Positions 1 to 9,763 of a stretch of 64,000 bases of DNA are shown piece by piece. Source of the DNA: DATFWC01 sp963777755 (GTDB lineage: Bacteria; Pseudomonadota; Alphaproteobacteria; Rhizobiales; Xanthobacteraceae). Each line of letters begins with the position of its first letter. Positions within the stretch are counted from its first letter, which is position 1. The stretch is taken from assembly GCA_963777755.1 (NCBI GenBank), contig CAVZSC010000005.1, forward strand, positions 124,001-188,000, in the 5' to 3' direction. The notes beneath the pieces are model-generated. The model was given only the letters and a program-made list of their open reading frames with translations. It searched no databases and was not told the DNA's origin. The translations under genes and the position numbers were made by a program.

Positions 1-1061
1 CCGCGCCTTCGATTCCGTCGGGATCCGCGATGGTGCGGCCGAGCATCTGGTAGCCGCCGCACAGGCCGAGCACGCGGCCGCCGCGCCGCACGTGCGCGGC
101 GAGATCGATGTCCCAGCCTTGCCTGCGCAGGAACGCGAGATCGCCGATGGTCGATTTCGAGCCCGGCAGGATAACGAGGTCGGCATCGCCCGGGATCGCT
201 TCGCCGGGCCGCACGAACACGACGCGCACGCCCGGCTCCATGGCGAGCGGGTCGAGGTCGTCGAAATTGGCGATGCGCGCCAGCATCGGCACCGCGACGA
301 TGACGCCGCGCGCCTGCGCGGTGCTGCGCTCGAGATCGACCGCGTCCTCGGCCGGCAGCCACGCGGCTTCCGGCAGCCACGGCACGACGCCGACACAGGG
401 CCAGTCGGTCAGCCGCTCGATCGCCGCAACGCCGTCGTCGAACAGGCTCGCGTCGCCCCGGAACTTGTTGATCAGGAAGGCGCGGATGCGCGCGCGCTCG
501 GACGGCTCGAGCACCGCGTGGGTGCCGACCAGGCTGGCGATGACGCCGCCGCGATCGATGTCGCCGGCGAGCACCACGGGGACGTCGGCTGCGGCCGCAA
601 AGCCCATGTTGGCGATGTCGCCGGCGCGCAGGTTGATCTCGGCCGGGCTGCCCGCGCCTTCGACCAGCACGATGTCGGCCTCGCGCGCCAGATGATGCGA
701 AGCTTTCCAGCACGGCCGGCATCAGGTCGGCCTTGCGTTGCGTGTAGGAGCGCGCCTGCATCGTGCCGACGCGGCGGCCGTGCACGATCACCTGCGCGCC
801 CTGGTCGGTCTCCGGTTTGAGCAGCACCGGGTTCATGTGCACGCTCGGCGCCATGCGGGCGGCGCGCGCCTGCACCGCCTGCGCCCGCCCGATCTCGCCG
901 CCGTCGACGGTGACGGCCGCGTTGTTGGACATGTTCTGCGGCTTGAACGGCGCGACCTTGAGGCCGCGCCGCACGAGCGCGCGCGCCAGGCCCGCGACCA
1001 GGGTCGACTTGCCGACGTGCGAGCCGGTTCCCTGGATCATCACGTGCGGGCGTGCGCGCAC
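1..1061 (-). pseudogene. cobQ: Cobyric acid synthase CobQ, frameshifted and cut by the window edge
   Basis: Amidates cobyrinic acid a,c-diamide to cobyric acid using glutamine, late in cobalamin synthesis. The N-terminal P-loop region (MIQGTGSHVGKST) and the class I glutaminase nucleophile region (LGLCGGYQMLG, close to position 1) are both clear, but in different reading frames. Near 695-705 the reading changes from ...MPAVLESF to ...HLAREADIVLVEGAGSPAE, which needs one base removed or two added. A GTG start at 1061 is chosen because it follows the cobO stop directly; ATG 1040 is the alternative. It is the last visible gene of the riboswitch-led operon. The break could be a real mutation or a sequence error; the frames on both sides look under selection. 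Confidence 0.85.
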
Positions 1062-1064
1062 TCA

Positions 1065-1691
1065 CTAGAACTCGATGCCCTTCTGCGCCTTGATGCCCTG
1101 GCGGAACGGATGCTTGACCAAGGTCATCTCGGTGACCAGGTCGGCTGCCTCGACCAGTGCCGGCGGCGCGTTGCGGCCGGTGACGACGACGTGCTTGTCG
1201 GCCGGCTTCTCGTCGCGCAGGAACGCGACCACCTCGTCGACCGGGAGATACTCGTAGCGCAGCACGATGTTGAGCTCATCGAGCAGCACCAGCCGGTGAC
1301 GATCGTCGCGGATCAGCGCCTGGGCGCGCTCCCAGGCGGCGCGCGCGGCGGCGATGTCGCGCGCACGGTCCTGCGTCTCCCAGGTGAATCCCTCGCCCAT
1401 GATGTGCAAAGTGACGAGGTCGGGAAAGCGCGCCAGCAGCTTCGCCTCGCCGGTGTCCCAGGTGGGCGACTTGATGAATTGCACGACGGCGACCGGCATG
1501 CCGTGGCCGATGTGGCGGAACACCATGCCGAGCGCGGCGCTCGTCTTGCCCTTGCCGCTGCCGGTGTTGACGATCAAAAGGCCCTTGTCGCCCGACTTGG
1601 TCGCCATGATCTTGTCGCGCGCCGCCTTGTGCTTGCGCATCTTCTCGGCATGACGGGCATTGATCGTGTCTTCGCCTGCGGGTTCGCTCAT
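1065..1691 (-). CDS. cobO: Cob(I)yrinic acid a,c-diamide adenosyltransferase
   Basis: Transfers the 5'-deoxyadenosyl group of ATP to the cobalt(I) corrinoid (BtuR/CobO/CobP family, cytosolic). At 208 residues it has the usual family length. The P-loop NTGSGKGKTSAALG sits at about residues 42-55, the acidic LLDELNIVLRYEYL stretch lies in the middle, and the C-terminal HPFRQGIKAQKGIEF tail is typical. The reading frame stays open further upstream, but the ATG at 1691 overlaps the cobN stop by 4 bp (ATGA), which fixes the start. The stop is 3 bp from the cobQ start, so the genes are probably translationally coupled. Confidence 0.95.
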   Translation of the reverse strand: MSEPAGEDTINARHAEKMRKHKAARDKIMATKSGDKGLLIVNTGSGKGKTSAALGMVFRHIGHGMPVAVVQFIKSPTWDTGEAKLLARFPDLVTLHIMGEGFTWETQDRARDIAAARAAWERAQALIRDDRHRLVLLDELNIVLRYEYLPVDEVVAFLRDEKPADKHVVVTGRNAPPALVEAADLVTEMTLVKHPFRQGIKAQKGIEF

Positions 1692-4600
1692 GCGGCAGTC
1701 TCCTGCGGTTCTGGCCGATCCGGTCCGATCAGCTCGGCGATGAGGTCGCGTGCACGGTTCGAGCGCGGCCGCCACAGGCCGCGGCGGATCGCCTCGCGGA
1801 AGCGCGCCGTGGTCTCGGCAAGCGCAGCCGGGTTCGCCTCCGCCATGAAGGCGCGCACGCGCTCGTCCTCCACATAGGCGGCGAACAGCTGGTCGAAATG
1901 ATGGTCGCGCACCGCGTCGGTACTGGCGGCGAAGCCGAACAGGTAGTCGACCGTGGCGGCAATCTCGAAAGCGCCCTTGTAGCCGTGGCGCATGACGCCG
2001 GCGATCCATTTCGGGTTGGCGGCGCGCCCGCGCACCACGCGGGCGATCTCCTGCGCGAGCGGCCGGACCATCGGCGCCTCCGGGCGCGAGCTGTCGACAT
2101 GGGCGATGAGCGGCGCGCGCCCACGCACGGTCTCGACGCTTGCCGCGAGCCCGCCGATGAATTGATAGTAGTCATCGGAGTCGAGAATATCATGCTCGCG
2201 GTTATCCTGCGCCTGCGCGACGAGCTCGACGCCGGCAAGCCGCTCCGTCAGCGCGCCGCGCGCCTCATTGCCCTCCACGCCGCCGCCGTAGGCGAAGCCG
2301 CTCCACGTCAGATAGGCATCGGCGAGGTCGGCGCGGCTCGCCCAGCCGCCTTCATCCACCAGCGCCTGCAGGCCGGCGCCGTAAGCGCCGGGCTTCGAAC
2401 CGAACACCCGGAACGAGGCCTGCCGCGCGGCCTCCGCCGCCGACGTGCCGGCGGCACGCAAGCGGTGCATCGTCTCGCGCACGGACGTGGCGAGCGGGTT
2501 CGCATCGTCCGGCTCGTCGAGCGCGGCGATCGCCCGTACCGCGCTGTCGATGAGGTCGATCTGCGTCGGGAAGGCGTCGCGGAACAGGCCGGACACGCGT
2601 AACGTCACGTCGACCCGCGGACGCTTGAGCTCCGACAGCGACATGATCGTGAACCCGGTCACGCGGCCTGACGTGGGCTCCCAAACCGGGCAGGCGCCGA
2701 TCAGCGCCAGCGCCTGGGCGACGTCGTCGCCGCCGGTGCGCATGTTGGAGGTGCCCCAGGCGGACAGCGCGACCGAGCGCGGCCATTCGCCTTGGCTCTG
2801 CCAATAGGCCTCGACCAGGCGCTCCGCGGCGAGCCGTCCGAGCCGCCACGCCGACGGGCTCGGCACCGCGCGCAGGTCGACGGCGTAGAAATTGCGGCCG
2901 GTCGGCAGCACGTCCGGCCGTCCGCGTGTCGGCGCGCCCGACGGGCCGGGCGACACGAAACGGCCATCGAGGCCGCTGAGCAAACCGGCCATCTCGGCTT
3001 CCCCGCAGGCCGCAATCGATGGACGCAAGCTTCGCTCGATCCAGCCGAGCACCGCGGCGGTTCTGGTCCAGGCAGGATCGCCCTGCAGCGAACCCGACAC
3101 CAGTGCGGTCGCCAGGAGCTCGATGCGTTCCACCGTGTCGCCGGCGTGCCGCCACGGCGTGTCGGCGACGGCCTGCAGCAGGGCCGGTCGTGCTCCCGTG
3201 TAAGGCGTGCCGAAGTCGCGCGTCAGCGGGTCGAAATCGAGGCACAGGTCGGCGGCGAGCGCGCGGTGCAGCGAGGCGTCCTCGGGACGCGCATCCGAGC
3301 GCGGCAACCGGGCGATCGCGACCAGCAGCGCGTCGCAACGCTCGCCGTCCGGCGCACGCCCCAGCACATGCAGGCCGTCGCGGATCTGCAGCTCCTTGAG
3401 GTCGCACAGATGGGCGTCGAGTGTGCGTAACGCGTCGGTCACCGGCGCGTCACGCGCCAGCTGGAGATCGGCATCGAGCCGCTCGCTGCGCACGAGCGAC
3501 ATCACGTCGTCGGCGATCACCGCCGCGCGCTTGGGATCGAGATCGGCGGCGAGCGCGTACTCGTCGATCAGGCTCTCCAGCCGCGCCAGCTCGCCATGGA
3601 GCTCGCCGCGCGCCAGCGGCGGCGTGAGATGATCGACGATCACCGCGGACGTGCGTCGCTTCGCCTGGATGCCCTCGCCCGGATCGTTGACGATGAACGG
3701 ATAGAGGTGCGGCAGGCGACCGAGCACCGCTTCCGGCAGGCAGGCGGCGGAAAGACCCGTGCTCTTGCCGGGCAGCCACTCGAGATTGCCGTGCTTGCCG
3801 AGATGCACGGCCGCGTGGGCGTCGAACGCCTGGCGCAGCCACAGATAGAACGCCAGATAGTGGTGCGGCGGGACGAGATCGGGGTCGTGATAGGTGCTCT
3901 TCGGGTCGATGTTGTAGCCGCGCGCCGGCTGGATGCCGACAACGAGGCTGCCGAACCGATGCACGCCGAGACGAAACGCGCCGTTCGTTACGTGCGGATC
4001 GCGCTCCGGCGGACCCCAGCGCGCCGTGACCGCCGCTCGCACCTGCTCCGGCAGTCCGGCGAGCGCCGCCTCGTATTGCGATATCGGCCACGCGACGCCG
4101 CCACGACGCCGAGCGCGGCCGCCGAGCGCGTTGGTCGGTCCTTGCGACAGCAGGCGCATCAGCGCCGGTGCGGCGCGCGGGGCATCGCCCATATCGTAGC
4201 CGGCGCGGGCGAGCGCCTCGATCACCTGCGCGAGGCTCTCCGGCGTGTCGAGGCCGACGCCGTTCGCAAGCCGCCCGTCGCGATTGGGATAATTGGCGAG
4301 CAGAATGGCGACGCGGCGATCGGCAGGAGGTGCACGCCGCAGTCTCACCCAGGCGGCCGCAAGGTCGGCCGTTGCGTCGATGCGATCGGCGACCGGAACC
4401 GAAACGGTCGATGCAAAGCCGCCTTCCTCTTCCGCCGATCGCTCCTTGAAGGCGATCGCATTGGCGAAGATGCGCCCGTCGATCTCCGGCAGCACCACAT
4501 GCATCGCGAGATCGCGCGGGCTCAGGCCCCGCGGCGAGGCTTCCCAGACGGCACGCGAAGTGCCGGCGAGCGCCACCTGCAGGATCGCGTAGTCGAACGC

Positions 4601-5407
4601 CGCGAGCGCCGCCGGCACACCGTTCGCGCCGGTGGCGAACGCGGTCGCATTGACGATCACGTCGGGAGGATGCGCGGCGAGCGCCGTTTGCAGGAAGCTT
4701 GCCGAACGCGCGTCCTTGAGGCTGGTGAGATGGATCGCCACCACGTCGAGCCCGCGGGCGCCGAGCGCCGCCGCAAGCGCTTCGATCGGCGCGGTGGACG
4801 CGCCCGCCAGCAGCGCGCGATAGAACAGCACCGCGACAACCGGACGGCCGGTCCGCTGCGGCTCGGCAGGCCAGAACCCCGCAGCCGGCATCGGGCGTGC
4901 CGTGGGCGGAGCTTCCGCCCGCCCGATCAGGTGCGCCGCAAGGCGCAAGGCAAGACCTGCATTCTCCACGCCGCCTTCGGCACAGTAGCGCCACAGCGCC
5001 TGCGTATTCGTCGGGTCGAGCGTGCCGCGCGCCGCCAGCACAGCATCCCACTGCAGCTCGCCCGGCACGCAGGCGAACGGAATGCCGCGCGCGAGCGCAT
5101 CGGCCCGCAGGCTCTCGACCCCGTGCGGCCAGTAGCTCTCGCCGCCCAGCATGCGCAGGAGCACGATCTTGGCGCGCGCAAGCGTGCGGGCGACATAGAG
5201 ATCGACCGACAGCGGATGGCCGAGCGCGAGGAAATTGGTGAGCTGGACCGACGGAAAGTCGGGCGGCAGCGCGGTGCGCGCCGCCGCGAAGGCGGCGAGG
5301 TCGCTGTCGGCCGCCGACAGCACGACGATGTCGGCGCTCTCCTGGCCGAGATCGCGCGCGATCTCGCCGTCATCGATCAGAGCCGCTGAATCGAGCTTGA
5401 GATGCAT
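1688..5407 (-). CDS. cobN: Cobaltochelatase subunit CobN
   Basis: Large subunit of the ATP-dependent aerobic cobaltochelatase, which inserts cobalt into hydrogenobyrinic acid a,c-diamide together with CobS and CobT chelatase subunits (neither is in this window). The 1239-residue length fits the CobN/magnesium-chelatase H family. The family hallmark HLGKHGNLEWLPGK is present in the middle, followed by YPFIVNDPGEG. It lies 3 bp downstream of cobW and overlaps cobO by 4 bp. No break is seen in this long frame, in contrast to neighbouring cobQ. Confidence 0.95.
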   Translation of the reverse strand: MHLKLDSAALIDDGEIARDLGQESADIVVLSAADSDLAAFAAARTALPPDFPSVQLTNFLALGHPLSVDLYVARTLARAKIVLLRMLGGESYWPHGVESLRADALARGIPFACVPGELQWDAVLAARGTLDPTNTQALWRYCAEGGVENAGLALRLAAHLIGRAEAPPTARPMPAAGFWPAEPQRTGRPVVAVLFYRALLAGASTAPIEALAAALGARGLDVVAIHLTSLKDARSASFLQTALAAHPPDVIVNATAFATGANGVPAALAAFDYAILQVALAGTSRAVWEASPRGLSPRDLAMHVVLPEIDGRIFANAIAFKERSAEEEGGFASTVSVPVADRIDATADLAAAWVRLRRAPPADRRVAILLANYPNRDGRLANGVGLDTPESLAQVIEALARAGYDMGDAPRAAPALMRLLSQGPTNALGGRARRRGGVAWPISQYEAALAGLPEQVRAAVTARWGPPERDPHVTNGAFRLGVHRFGSLVVGIQPARGYNIDPKSTYHDPDLVPPHHYLAFYLWLRQAFDAHAAVHLGKHGNLEWLPGKSTGLSAACLPEAVLGRLPHLYPFIVNDPGEGIQAKRRTSAVIVDHLTPPLARGELHGELARLESLIDEYALAADLDPKRAAVIADDVMSLVRSERLDADLQLARDAPVTDALRTLDAHLCDLKELQIRDGLHVLGRAPDGERCDALLVAIARLPRSDARPEDASLHRALAADLCLDFDPLTRDFGTPYTGARPALLQAVADTPWRHAGDTVERIELLATALVSGSLQGDPAWTRTAAVLGWIERSLRPSIAACGEAEMAGLLSGLDGRFVSPGPSGAPTRGRPDVLPTGRNFYAVDLRAVPSPSAWRLGRLAAERLVEAYWQSQGEWPRSVALSAWGTSNMRTGGDDVAQALALIGACPVWEPTSGRVTGFTIMSLSELKRPRVDVTLRVSGLFRDAFPTQIDLIDSAVRAIAALDEPDDANPLATSVRETMHRLRAAGTSAAEAARQASFRVFGSKPGAYGAGLQALVDEGGWASRADLADAYLTWSGFAYGGGVEGNEARGALTERLAGVELVAQAQDNREHDILDSDDYYQFIGGLAASVETVRGRAPLIAHVDSSRPEAPMVRPLAQEIARVVRGRAANPKWIAGVMRHGYKGAFEIAATVDYLFGFAASTDAVRDHHFDQLFAAYVEDERVRAFMAEANPAALAETTARFREAIRRGLWRPRSNRARDLIAELIGPDRPEPQETAA

Positions 5408-5410
5408 CGC

Positions 5411-6420
<1,010 letters not shown>

Positions 6421-6424
<4 letters not shown>

Positions 6425-6960
6425 GCGGGATTCCTCTCGACGTTTCGCTTGAGCCAGAGCGGCAGCCCGGCCGCGATGAACACCACGTTGTCGGCAACGC
6501 CGGCGATCGCCTGGTTGAGCCGCCCCTGCGCGTCGCGGAAAGCGCGGCCGAGCGGCGTCTCCGGCACCAGCCCGAGCCCCACCTCGTTGGACACGAGCAC
6601 CAGCATGCCGGGAGCGCTGCGCAACACGGCGGACAGGCGCCCGCTCTCGGCCTCGATGTCCCGGCCGGCATGCATGAGGTTGGACAGCCACAGCGTCAGG
6701 CAGTCGACCAGAATTGCTCGCTCCGAACGAGCCTCCCGCGCGAGCGTTTCGGCGAGCGCCAGCGGCTCCTCGATCGTCTGCCAATCGCCCCCGCGCCGTT
6801 CGCGATGATGATCGATGCGCGCGCGCATCTCCGTGTCGCCCGCCTCGCCGGTCGCGACATAGACGCGCGCGAGCCCGCTGTCGCACACGAACCGCTCCGC
6901 AAAGGTCGATTTGCCCGAGCGGGCACCGCCGAGGACCAGCGTCGTGCCGGACGCGCTCAT
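6421..6960 (-). CDS. cobU: Bifunctional adenosylcobinamide kinase / adenosylcobinamide-phosphate guanylyltransferase
   Basis: Phosphorylates adenosylcobinamide and then transfers GMP, making AdoCbi-GDP for the CobS reaction (called CobP in the Pseudomonas denitrificans nomenclature). At 179 residues it has normal length. The P-loop GGARSGKS is at residues 11-18, a histidine candidate for guanylylation lies in RIDHHRERR at about 51, and VSNEVGLGLVPETPLGRAFRD is the usual C-terminal signature. The ATG at 6960 overlaps the stop of the DUF1636 gene and the stop overlaps cobW, so the operon is tightly packed. Confidence 0.94.
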
Positions 6961-7394
6961 GCGGGCGGATGGCCGTCGTCGGGCGACCAGGTCGCCGACG
7001 GGATGCGCGCGACCAGGCCGCCCCGCAGCGGCGCCGGGCGCGCGCGCCAGGGAACGAAGCCGTAGTCCGCCACGCGATACATCTGCACGAAGGTCGCGAC
7101 GGCGGCCGGCCCGGTCTCGAGATCGAGGTCGCCGAACACGAAGGTGTAGCCGTTGCGCGCCGAGACGGCGACGGTCGCGGGCCGCTTGCACACGCCGAGG
7201 CACTGCACCGCCCGCACCACCACGCCGGCAGTGCCCGCGGGGATCGCCGCTCGGGCCGCGTCGAACATCCGCGCGCCGACGCACGGGCTCTCGGTCGCAT
7301 CCGGCGGCTTGCAGGTGATGCACACGCTGACGATCACCGGCGCCTCGGGCGCCAAGTGCGATGCAGGCGCGTCGGCCTTCTCTTCACAAGACAA
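6957..7394 (-). CDS. DUF1636 family cysteine-rich protein, first gene of the cob operon
   Basis: Function unknown. The 145-residue protein carries CITC at residues 25-28, a further Cys at about 38, and CLGVC at about 65-69. This spacing is reminiscent of thioredoxin-like [2Fe-2S] ferredoxins and other metal-binding small proteins. The family often occurs next to cobalamin genes. Its position as first gene after the cobalamin riboswitch, overlapping cobU by 4 bp, ties its expression to B12 status. A role in cobalt or redox handling is an inference only. Confidence 0.8.
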   Translation of the reverse strand: MSCEEKADAPASHLAPEAPVIVSVCITCKPPDATESPCVGARMFDAARAAIPAGTAGVVVRAVQCLGVCKRPATVAVSARNGYTFVFGDLDLETGPAAVATFVQMYRVADYGFVPWRARPAPLRGGLVARIPSATWSPDDGHPPA

Positions 7395-7529
7395 GTCGAT
7401 GCTCCCTGCACCCGTGACACGGGCGGCGAGCTTTGTCGGTCGAGCCCTGAGCCGAAGAAGGCCTTATGCTCCCGTCAGGTGCACCCCGCCCCGACGCCTC
7501 CAAAGCACTCTTGTGGCGCGACGCGCGCC

Positions 7530-7690
7530 GCGATGGCAGGTCTCCTGACTCGCGGGTCGCCGCCGCTCGTCGCCTTCCCGGGGGACATGCGCCCGAATCC
7601 CAGTGGCCGTTGACGAGTGGCTCGCCGCTCACAGTTGCGGGGGCAGCGCCGGACTTGGGGCTCTCCCCGCACCGGCTTCCCTTTTCACCT
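7530..7690 (-). promoter_or_regulatory. Cobalamin riboswitch (B12 box element)
   Basis: Read on the minus strand, the segment shows the class hallmarks in order: a GGTGAAAAGGGAAGCCGGTG opening stem, the CGCTGCCCCCGCAACTGTGA core, GAGCC and CCACTGG elements, a GGGAAGGC arm, and the terminal GACCCGCGAGTCAGGAGACC box. It lies about 135-295 bp upstream of the DUF1636 start and points into the minus-strand cob operon. It is expected to shut down expression when adenosylcobalamin is plentiful. No comparable element precedes cobT or cobS. Confidence 0.95.
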
Positions 7691-7739
7691 TCAAACCCGA
7701 AGGACCATCGCGGGCGAAGCTAGCGGCCGCTCCGCGCAG

Positions 7740-8302
7740 CGTCAACCGCGGGAGGCATTGGCAGATATTCACGATTTCAAACAGCCCACGCTCCGCCCTC
7801 CCCGGCGGTCGTCGCGATGGTCGCGGCGGCCGTTGCGAGCCGGGCTTTGCGTTCCTTCCTCGTCCCCCCGTTCCCCCGAACGGTGAGGGAGCGAAGCGCC
7901 GAGAAGCGCGGGTGCGGATCGCCGCACCGTTCGCGTGCCATGACGCGGCACGCGTAGGACGCCTGACGAGGCGTCCCGCGCCCAATCACGTAGGGCGCTC
8001 GCCTCTCGGCGCTTCGCCGCGGCGTTTGTCGGCCGCCGGGCTCGACGCCAGACTACTCTGGCATCACTCGCTGGGCATGGTGCCCAGGCGCTGGGTCGTA
8101 GTGCCCAGGGGCGGGATCCCGTAGCCGCCCGAGCGCAAGGTGACTCAAAACCTTGCCCGCAGGCGCCGCTCCCGGCTCCGGTCTTCCGGCTTGAGCCCAC
8201 CGGAAGTGCCCTCTTCGAGCCGGGACGAGCCATGCCTATCACCGTGCTTCTGGAAAACCGAAACAAAATCGACACACCGCCGCAAGTTATCCCCAGCCCG
8301 AT
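7740..8302. other. Non-coding stretch with a run of short hairpins
   Basis: No convincing gene in either strand. The stretch contains several perfect short inverted repeats: 7911-7917/7922-7928, 7933-7939/7947-7953, 7957-7963/7970-7976 and 8071-8077/8081-8087, each with a 7 bp stem and a 3-7 nt loop. It separates the minus-strand cob operon from the plus-strand cobT fragment and may hold the operon promoter. Open frames here look like shadows of GC-rich non-coding sequence. Confidence 0.5.
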
Positions 8303-8529
8303 TTCCGATTTTCGAGAAAAGCATCGCGGCGAAGCGGATTGACCGGCGATGCGGCCCCGTTACGGTGCGGGCGATGCAGTTGCGCCAGCACGGCCATGGG
8401 ACGCTCGCTCTCGACTTGCCGCCGATCCAGCCGCTGGATCGCGCGCGCGAGGCTCACTTGCGCGCGCTCGTCGACGGCAAGGCGAAGCCGCCCGGCTCGC
8501 TCGGCCGCATCGAAGACCTGGCGGTGCAT
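8303..8529 (+). repeat. Copy 1 of a duplicated cobT 5' segment
   Basis: Direct repeat of 11479-11704, covering upstream sequence (from ttccgattttcgag) and the first 52 codons of cobT. Counting by eye gives about 19 differences over 227 positions, roughly 92% identity, including one extra A. The similarity ends abruptly at the codon for His in the LAVH motif, where unrelated sequence begins. The copies bound the mosaic segment between them. Confidence 0.9.
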
Positions 8530-8535
8530 GAATAA
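8374..8535 (+). pseudogene. Truncated 5' fragment of cobT
   Basis: Begins MQLRQHGHGTLALDLPPIQ and runs to GSLGRIEDLAVH, closely matching residues 1-52 of the intact cobT at 11549. It then ends after one foreign codon (GAA TAA). It has lost all catalytic parts of the phosphoribosyltransferase, including the GEGTG active-site region, so it cannot be functional. It marks the left junction of the inserted mosaic. Confidence 0.9.
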
Positions 8536-8716
8536 CATCCGCGGCATTGTGGTTCGGGTGAATTATCTCGGCACGGCCACCAATGCGCGCGTGCGGGCGG
8601 GAGAGACAACATTGGTCGTGAGCATTCCGCGCGGCAAAGGCCTCGCAAAAGAAGGTGAGCAAGTGGTCATCCGCTGGCGGTCGTCCTCCGGCATCCTGCT
8701 TTCCGAAGGTTCCTGA
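8530..8716 (+). pseudogene. 3' remnant of an ABC transporter ATP-binding gene (TOBE domain)
   Basis: In the frame ending at TGA 8714-8716 the sequence reads GIVVRVNYLGTATNARVRAG and ends in VVIRWRSSSGILLSEGS. This resembles the C-terminal TOBE domain of spermidine/putrescine-type ABC ATPases. The nucleotide-binding domain is missing: the fragment is fused directly to the cobT remnant at 8529/8530. The thioesterase start lies 1 bp past this stop, suggesting the two were once neighbours in a source operon. Confidence 0.65.
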
Positions 8717-8717
8717 C

Positions 8718-9128
8718 ATGACGCAGTTCGACGGGACGGACGATCCAGCCGCAACGCGGCCATACTACCGCCTGCTCGGATTGCGCGCGGAGGCCGGCGA
8801 GCCGGCAGGCCAATCGAAGCTGATACTCGAGAGCCGCAGCGACCTCGAGAACTCGCGCGGCGAGGTTCACGGCGGAGTCATCGCATCGTTGCTGGACGCC
8901 GCGATGGGCGTTGCCGTGCGCTCGGTCCTGACTCCGCCCGATGGGGCGACGACCGTCTCTTTAACCGTGAACTTTGTTGCGCCCGGCCGCGGCACGCTTA
9001 CGGCGAGTGGCCGCGTCGTGCGACAGGGGCGCACGCTTGCGAGTGCCGAGGCGTCGGTCACGGATGCGGATAGGCTTGTCGTCGCCCACGCGGTCGGCAC
9101 CATGCGAATCATCGCGAGGCGAGCGTGA
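8718..9128 (+). CDS. PaaI-family hotdog thioesterase
   Basis: A 136-residue single hotdog domain, likely hydrolysing acyl-CoA or aryl-CoA thioesters in the cytosol. The motif SRGEVHGGVIASLLDAAMG (residues 54-72) is the PaaI/4HBT-II signature with its HGG turn, and a VSLTVNFVAPGRGTLTASG strand pair follows. The frame stays open upstream, but the ATG at 8718 is right after the ABC-remnant stop and gives the usual family length. It appears intact within an otherwise damaged mosaic segment. The substrate is unknown. Confidence 0.85.
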   Translation: MTQFDGTDDPAATRPYYRLLGLRAEAGEPAGQSKLILESRSDLENSRGEVHGGVIASLLDAAMGVAVRSVLTPPDGATTVSLTVNFVAPGRGTLTASGRVVRQGRTLASAEASVTDADRLVVAHAVGTMRIIARRA

Positions 9129-9420
9129 TTCGGTCAGCGCAAGAGCGAAGCTGGATGCGGATCGACGTCGAGGCGCACGACAAGACCATCGAGATACGGC
9201 CGGGGCGGACTCGCATTCATCGCCGCTGGTCCCTTACGCTGCACGCGACAGCCGCGATCGAGTGCCAGGGGCGCGGGCTTTACTCGCTCACCAATACCGA
9301 ACAAACTGTTCGCGTGCCGAGCGAAGTTTCTTTGCCGGTTTCAAGTTTCACCCAGGTGATGTGCTTCAAGTTCACCCAGGTGATGTTACGCATCATTCCC
9401 TTCGCAACGAGAGAGAGCCC
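9129..9420. other. Unresolved remnant sequence with a 22 bp tandem motif
   Basis: No intact gene. Just after the thioesterase, from a GTG at 9125, the translation WMRIDVEAHDKTIEIRPGRT weakly recalls the N-terminus of isochorismatase-like cysteine hydrolases, but the similarity stops there (low confidence). At about 9345-9386 the motif ttcacccaggtgatgt occurs twice in tandem, separated by a few bases. This looks like a decayed or recombined spacer. Confidence 0.35.
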
Positions 9421-9755
9421 ATGCCCAAAGCCCCGCCATCCGCCAAGCGTGACCGCATTCAACCGTTCGTTCCGGCCTTGGTGCAGTACACAATGATGTC
9501 GTATATGGAGACCTGTGGGAGCGTCCCGGGCTGTCGAAGCGCGACCGCAGCCTGATCACATTGGCCGCGCTGATTGCCACCTACCGGCCCGAGCAGCTGA
9601 CGTCCCACCTCGGCCGCGCCATCAGCAACGGCGTCACGAAAGAGGAGATCAGCGAGATCATCACCCATCTCGCCTTCTACGCCGGATGGCCCGCCGCGAT
9701 GTCGGCAGCACAACTCGCCTATACACAGTTGATCGAGAACGAACAGCCGAAGTGA
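9421..9755 (+). pseudogene. Carboxymuconolactone decarboxylase-like protein, frameshifted
   Basis: The N-terminal part reads from ATG 9421 to FVPALVQYT; the rest (NDVVYGDLWERPGLSKRDR, then LAFYAGWPAAMSAAQLAYTQ) continues one base out of phase. Loss of one A at about 9491 (ACAAATGAT expected, ACAATGAT observed) explains the break. The family includes CMD and AhpD-like alkylhydroperoxidases; the usual CxxC of AhpD is not visible. The downstream dehydrogenase begins 9 bp after the stop, so both were probably one operon. The break could be mutation or sequencing error. Confidence 0.8.
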
Positions 9756-9763
9756 GTGCGAAC

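Noticed and set aside
7384..7723. Short open frames across the riboswitch region
   Set aside because: They overlap the cobalamin riboswitch and show no family similarity.
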